Shown here in pieces: positions 13,716 to 16,453 of a stretch of DNA of 16,453 nucleotides. Within the stretch, counting starts at the first letter, position 1. Each line of letters starts with the position of its first letter. The position numbers and the translations under genes were made by a program. The DNA is from PGYR01 sp041675005 (GTDB lineage: Bacteria > Bacteroidota > Ignavibacteria > Kapaibacteriales > UBA2268): the NCBI GenBank assembly GCA_041675005.1, contig JBAYUQ010000035.1:1-16453 (forward strand). Reading direction: 5' to 3'. The notes below the pieces were generated by a model that saw only the letters and a program-made list of their open reading frames with translations, was not told the DNA's origin and did not search any database.

Positions 13716-14108
13716 CTAAAAGATTCTGGCTACTCCCTTTTTATGTTGAAATTTACTAGATGGACCCATCTTGTCGTACAAATCTTTCGCCTTGTCTACA
13801 AAACTCTTTTTTTCTGTAAATCTCCCAAAGAAAGCCTTGTTCAATGCATCCGTATCTTTTCTTATCTTTTGATATGCTGCATCCGACTCTTGTCTATACT
13901 TGTTCTTGTAATACTCGTTCCCGTGAATCTGTTTCATAAAGTTTTGAGTTTTTCCTCCTTGATAGTGTAAGATAGGTTTTCCTTTATGTATGAAATCCTT
14001 CACCTTGTCTTTAAAGCCTTTTTTAGGGGTGTACAATTCTGGGTACATGGCCATTTTTACGGCTCTTAGTGGCCCCTCACTTGTACGTCTTTCCATAGCT
14101 TTTGGCAT
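13716..14108 (-). CDS. Basic small protein, probable virion component (130 aa)
   Basis: Starts MPKAMERRTSEGPLRAVKMAMYPELYTPKKGFKDKVKDFIHKGKPILHYQGGKTQNFMKQIHGNEYYKNKY, strongly lysine-rich and helical. A repeated-looking element occurs twice: KKGFKDKVKDFIHKGKP and KKSFVDKAKDLYDKMGP. Its promoter motif is the same 13 bases as at the fibre gene (AATATATGTTGTT), which places it with the structural genes. A role binding packaged DNA or lining the capsid fits the charge, but no family is recognised. Confidence 0.6.
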   Translation of the reverse strand: MPKAMERRTSEGPLRAVKMAMYPELYTPKKGFKDKVKDFIHKGKPILHYQGGKTQNFMKQIHGNEYYKNKYRQESDAAYQKIRKDTDALNKAFFGRFTEKKSFVDKAKDLYDKMGPSSKFQHKKGVARIF

Positions 14109-14117
14109 TTAATAATA

Positions 14118-14130
14118 AACAACATATATT
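14118..14130 (-). promoter_or_regulatory. Late-type promoter motif of the 14108 gene
   Basis: On the minus strand this reads AATATATGTTGTT, 9 nt before the ATG. It matches the fibre-gene motif and overlaps the stop codon of the upstream 69-aa gene. Confidence 0.5.
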
Positions 14131-14338
14131 AACTAGCTGTACTATTAGACGCAACAACTATATCTTTAATAACTCCTCCTGCTTGTAATAATACTGTAAG
14201 CATAGTGGCAAGTGTCATCAGTACATGAAGAATCTGCATAACATCAAACATTACTCTCCTCTCTTGCTGTACCCATACTGGTTGAGCCGGATCTATAGGT
14301 GGTGGTTCAGTTGGTTGTTGCTGTTGCTGTGGCTCCAT
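14129..14338 (-). CDS. Small membrane protein with Pro/Gln-rich N-terminus (69 aa)
   Basis: Residues 1-24 (MEPQQQQQPTEPPPIDPAQPVWVQ) are Gln/Pro-rich. A basic QERR and a long hydrophobic segment at about 29-62 (VMFDVMQILHVLMTLATMLTVLL through VIKDIVV) follow. This suggests a single-pass membrane protein with the N-terminus on the soluble side. It is divergent from the lyase gene with 42 bases between the starts, each having its own TATG motif. Possibly a membrane-active or holin-like virion protein; the family is not recognised. Confidence 0.55.
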   Translation of the reverse strand: MEPQQQQQPTEPPPIDPAQPVWVQQERRVMFDVMQILHVLMTLATMLTVLLQAGGVIKDIVVASNSTAS

Positions 14339-14350
14339 TAATATAATCTA

Positions 14351-14360
14351 CCATATTTTA
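14351..14360 (-). promoter_or_regulatory. Late-type promoter motif of the 14338 gene
   Basis: On the minus strand this reads TAAAATATGG, 12 nt before the ATG at 14338. It is a weaker match than the others. Confidence 0.3.
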
Positions 14361-14370
14361 TTGTATGTCA
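14361..14370 (+). promoter_or_regulatory. Late-type promoter motif of the lyase-like gene
   Basis: TTGTATGTCA, followed by ATATCTATAA and then the ATG. The layout matches the minor capsid promoter at 3898. Confidence 0.5.
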
Positions 14371-14380
14371 ATATCTATAA

Positions 14381-14986
14381 ATGAACCCCTCAGATGTTTG
14401 TGACCTCAGCCACTGTAGTTTACAAGTTCCTGTCAATAACAAGTTTACTAGTATATCCAATCTCAAAGATTATCATGACTCGCATTTTTACAAGGAGAAT
14501 GATTATATCGTCTGCCGTATTACTTGTGGTGAAGTCACGTCCGGTGGTAGCCATTATCCACGCACTGAACTAAAGGGTAAGACTTCATTCACATCAAAGG
14601 ATCGTCAGCATCTTGAAGGTGATTATTGTATCAAGAAGGCCCCGATTAAAAAACCTGTTGTATGTTTCTCTCAAGTTAAATGTACAAATCCAAACATCGA
14701 GATTGAATTTCTCTATAGTAACGGTCACTTAGTATTTAGAGACTTTGATGCTAAGCATTATGATATGGGTCCTTACAAACTAGGTGATTGGTTTCATATG
14801 CGTGTGGCTAGTTTTAATAACGAAATTCACGTGTTCTTGAATCGTAATCCTAAGGAAGTAGTTATCCGTAAGAATGTCTTTTCAAACTGTAATTGGAAAA
14901 TGGGTTGCTATACACAAAGTAATGGGACAATTGATGATCCAAAGACAGAGAGTATGGTACTTTTAAAAAATATACATATTGTTTAA
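14381..14986 (+). CDS. Alginate/glucuronan-lyase-like protein (PL7-type jelly roll, 201 aa)
   Basis: The whole protein follows the PL7/PL20-type lyase layout: CSLQVPV near residue 12, SNLKDYHDSHFYKENDYIVCRITCGEVTS, then YPRTELKG at 59-66 (R61, E63; family RxELR), SQVKC at 97-101 (family QIH) and NWKMGCYTQ at 171-179 (family YFKAGxYxQ, catalytic Tyr = Y177). Such lyases cleave uronic-acid polysaccharides by beta-elimination. The usual His of QIH is Lys here; H58, just before the RTEL motif, might substitute, so activity is uncertain. There is no signal peptide. Length is normal for a bare catalytic domain. The late-type promoter suggests it is made with virion proteins. Likely acquired from a eukaryote or bacterium. 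Confidence 0.75.
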   Translation: MNPSDVCDLSHCSLQVPVNNKFTSISNLKDYHDSHFYKENDYIVCRITCGEVTSGGSHYPRTELKGKTSFTSKDRQHLEGDYCIKKAPIKKPVVCFSQVKCTNPNIEIEFLYSNGHLVFRDFDAKHYDMGPYKLGDWFHMRVASFNNEIHVFLNRNPKEVVIRKNVFSNCNWKMGCYTQSNGTIDDPKTESMVLLKNIHIV

Positions 14987-15195
14987 TCCTTACTAATATG
15001 CCTATTATATGTTGCATTATATGCCGTCTGAAAGTGACTACTAATTCTTTCACCCTCACGTCTTTCCAATTGATATTGTAAGTCTAAGACTTCGTTTTTA
15101 ATACATTCCATCTGGTTACTAGCCTGCTCATATGTCTTTATCGTATCGTTAATCCTTGAAGCTATATTTCTTAACTTTATAATAACGTTTTCCAT
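14983..15195 (-). CDS. Small coiled-coil protein (70 aa)
   Basis: MENVIIKLRNIASRINDTIKTYEQASNQMECIKNEVLDLQYQLERREGERISSHFQTAYNATYNRHISKD. Residues about 3-50 show heptad-like hydrophobic spacing with many Lys and Glu, so a coiled coil is likely. Its stop overlaps the stop of the convergent lyase gene. A TATATAAAGG lies about 30-40 nt upstream, suggesting TATA-driven, possibly early, expression. Function unknown. Confidence 0.55.
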   Translation of the reverse strand: MENVIIKLRNIASRINDTIKTYEQASNQMECIKNEVLDLQYQLERREGERISSHFQTAYNATYNRHISKD

Positions 15196-15213
15196 TTCGT
15201 GTTTTAAAAAAAT

Positions 15214-15906
15214 TTATTCATCCTTTATATATAAAATTTCGTCAAGCCCGATCACAATAAGTCTGAGCCTTTCTCCAACATCCTTTACGTATCCTTCATT
15301 CTCGACTTGTCTCAAAATTAACGCCCCATTGTCAAGAAATTCCTTCAAAGTGTGAAGCCCTCTATCAATACATTTCGCTAGATCTGCTTTCTTGTCTGAT
15401 GGTTTTGGTCGGTACTCCATGAGTCTTGTGTATGCAGCATTATCTTTTTTCCCCCATCCTTCAAACACTATCTTACCGAGCAAAACAATCAGTGTGAATA
15501 TGTTCACGGCACAATGATAAAGCTCGATCCTCTTCTTTGCTTTAATTCCGATAATACCGCACGTTAGCTGATACGTTGCAATCCTTATCTCTGAAATCCT
15601 AAACTCACAGTGTGCTATCCCTTTCAACATATCCAAACTATCGAATATCAACCACTCTTCCGGTAATGAGTTTTCGATTATACAGATTTCAAGGAGTAGT
15701 CTTGCACGATAATTTCTTGTAGCAAGCAGTTTGTCATGTGTTTCTTTCGGATCCCATTTCTCTGCATCAATCCATGATCTCCAACGTTTTGATGGTAGCA
15801 GTCCACAATAGTATACGTCGTTGATAAGCAGCATATCGTTAGGAAGAGGCACAAGAGGATCAGGAAGATCTCCAACATATTCGTTTCTCTTGTCAAGTAA
15901 AGACAT
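15214..15906 (-). CDS. Probable early protein, unknown (230 aa)
   Basis: Starts MSLLDKRNEYVGDLPDPLVPLPNDMLLINDVYYCGLLPSKRWRSWIDAEKWDPKETHDKLLATRNYRARLLLEICIIENSLPEEWLIFDSL. It is largely helical, with one moderately hydrophobic region (LYHCAVNIFTLIVLLGKIVFEGW) that may be a buried helix or a membrane segment, and a helical C-terminus (LRLIVIGLDEILYIKDE). Its promoter has the bipartite early-type structure. Not recognised; an intracellular early factor is inferred from the promoter alone. Confidence 0.6.
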   Translation of the reverse strand: MSLLDKRNEYVGDLPDPLVPLPNDMLLINDVYYCGLLPSKRWRSWIDAEKWDPKETHDKLLATRNYRARLLLEICIIENSLPEEWLIFDSLDMLKGIAHCEFRISEIRIATYQLTCGIIGIKAKKRIELYHCAVNIFTLIVLLGKIVFEGWGKKDNAAYTRLMEYRPKPSDKKADLAKCIDRGLHTLKEFLDNGALILRQVENEGYVKDVGERLRLIVIGLDEILYIKDE

Positions 15907-15932
15907 GGTAGATCATAAAAAATTTTTTGACA

Positions 15933-15951
15933 TTTTATATTTGTACGCCAC
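15933..15951 (-). promoter_or_regulatory. Bipartite early-type promoter of the 15906 gene
   Basis: On the minus strand: GTGGCGT, 5 nt, TATAAAA, with TATA 33 nt before the ATG at 15906. The box is one base short of the full GGTGGCGT. It lies at the stop codon of the upstream gene. Confidence 0.55.
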
Positions 15952-15953
15952 AT

Positions 15954-16283
15954 TTAGGCTTCGCTATCACTATCTGTAACATTCTCGGAAAAATCATCTG
16001 AAAATGGTGTCTCTTCACAATTGTCGCAGCATTCTCTAGACAGTTCTTTGTTAGGTGATATCTTAATTGTGATTCCCTCAATTCGTCCACGGAATAATAT
16101 ATTTGTATGATTGAACATTTTTTTAACATCAATCACTGACATATTAAATTTGACAAGTTTGGTCTTTATCATTTTGGTAATTTCATCCGTCTTAAGTTTC
16201 TTGTAGTTCTTACACATGTTTAATGCGATCTGTCTGTTTCTGAATCTCAAAATTATTTCGATTATTTCTCTTGGAATGTACAT
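15954..16283 (-). CDS. F-box-like early protein (109 aa)
   Basis: Starts MYIPREIIEIILRFRNRQIALNMCKNYKKLKTDEI, close to the F-box pattern (LPxEIxxxIL, ending in VCKxWxxL), although short. The C-terminus is acidic with a cysteine cluster (CCDNCEETPFSDDFSENVTDSDSEA). Its promoter is a full match to the early-type bipartite element. It is the last gene before the right-hand repeat. An F-box protein that recruits host Skp1-Cullin ligase early in infection would fit, but this rests on the N-terminal pattern only. Confidence 0.55.
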   Translation of the reverse strand: MYIPREIIEIILRFRNRQIALNMCKNYKKLKTDEITKMIKTKLVKFNMSVIDVKKMFNHTNILFRGRIEGITIKISPNKELSRECCDNCEETPFSDDFSENVTDSDSEA

Positions 16284-16313
16284 GAATCATTTTTTTTTTT
16301 AATATTTCATTTC

Positions 16314-16335
16314 CTTTTATATTATTTACGCCACC
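16314..16335 (-). promoter_or_regulatory. Bipartite early-type promoter of the 16283 gene
   Basis: On the minus strand: GGTGGCGT, 6 nt, TATAAAAG, with TATA 38 nt before the ATG at 16283. A further GCGCCAC at 16364-16370 lies outward, without a TATA element that I can see. Confidence 0.65.
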
Positions 16336-16404
16336 TTTCATTCTCTCGCTCAGACGCCTACTCGCGCCACATGACCACTAGTAAATGTTCTAGAACTTAA
16401 TAAA

Positions 16405-16453
16405 TCCCCCTATCCCCCTATCTCCCTATCCCCTATCCCCCTATCCCCTATCC
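16405..16453. repeat. C-rich tandem repeat at the right edge (CCCCTAT / CCCCCTAT)
   Basis: About seven irregular units of T-C4/5-TA (one is TCTCCCTA) run to the end of the window. It could be part of a terminal repeat of a linear element or a satellite at an insertion border. The strand reaching the right end 3'-ward is C-rich, the reverse of a normal telomere at that end. Confidence 0.8.

Noticed and set aside
16405..16453. CRISPR-like or phage attachment repeat
   Set aside because: The units are 7-8 nt with no spacers, so this is a simple tandem repeat.
1..16453. tRNA and rRNA genes
   Set aside because: I saw no tRNA-like cloverleaf or rRNA signature on either strand by eye.

Overview
The window looks like part of a small eukaryotic double-stranded DNA virus of the polinton-like (PLV / Preplasmiviricota) type, either free or integrated. 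The case rests on the morphogenesis set: a double-jelly-roll-type major capsid protein (MCP), a minor capsid (penton) protein directly after it, a FtsK/HerA-type packaging ATPase, several small basic or membrane virion proteins and phage-like fibre genes. I see no DNA polymerase, helicase, integrase or capsid protease. The left edge cuts a fibre gene, so more of the element probably lies to the left. Stop codons behave as in the standard code, intergenic DNA is AT-rich, and promoters and introns are eukaryotic in style.

Layout. 1-1725 (- strand): a truncated fibre gene, a full fibre gene and a small membrane protein. 1754-4888 (+): MCP in three exons, then the minor capsid protein. 4891-5594 (-): two tandem paralogous F-box-like small proteins. 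5619-7831 (+): three probable virion proteins (one unknown, one with a membrane segment, one Lys/Ala/Pro-rich core-like). 7821-8171 (-): small acidic protein. 8207-9605 (+): packaging ATPase in three exons. 9602-10171 (-): likely ssDNA-binding protein. 10260-11289 (+): two unknown genes with early-type promoters. 11357-14338 (-): small proteins and a secreted GH45/expansin-like protein. 14381-14986 (+): alginate/glucuronan-lyase-like protein. 14983-16283 (-): coiled-coil, unknown and F-box-like proteins. 16405-16453: C-rich tandem repeat.

The most unusual feature is the splicing. MCP and ATPase each appear interrupted by one ultra-short GT-AG intron (30 and 27 nt) and one longer GT-AG intron (556 and 409 nt). 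Each longer intron is almost entirely filled by an HNH homing-endonuclease gene on the opposite strand. Removing all four restores single continuous reading frames across conserved motifs. This implies nuclear transcription and host splicing, and homing endonucleases living in spliceosomal-type rather than self-splicing introns.

Two promoter classes can be read by eye. One is bipartite, GGTGGCGT-N5/6-TATAAAA about 33-38 nt before the ATG, at the ssDNA-binding protein and several unknown genes (probably early). The other is a TATG-containing motif (AATATATGT or TGTATGT) 9-26 nt before the ATG of MCP, penton, fibres, small virion proteins and both polysaccharide-active proteins (probably late). 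The late-type motif on the lyase and the GH45/expansin-like gene suggests they act at entry or release through a host cell wall. The host is probably a walled eukaryote with very short introns, but I cannot name it.
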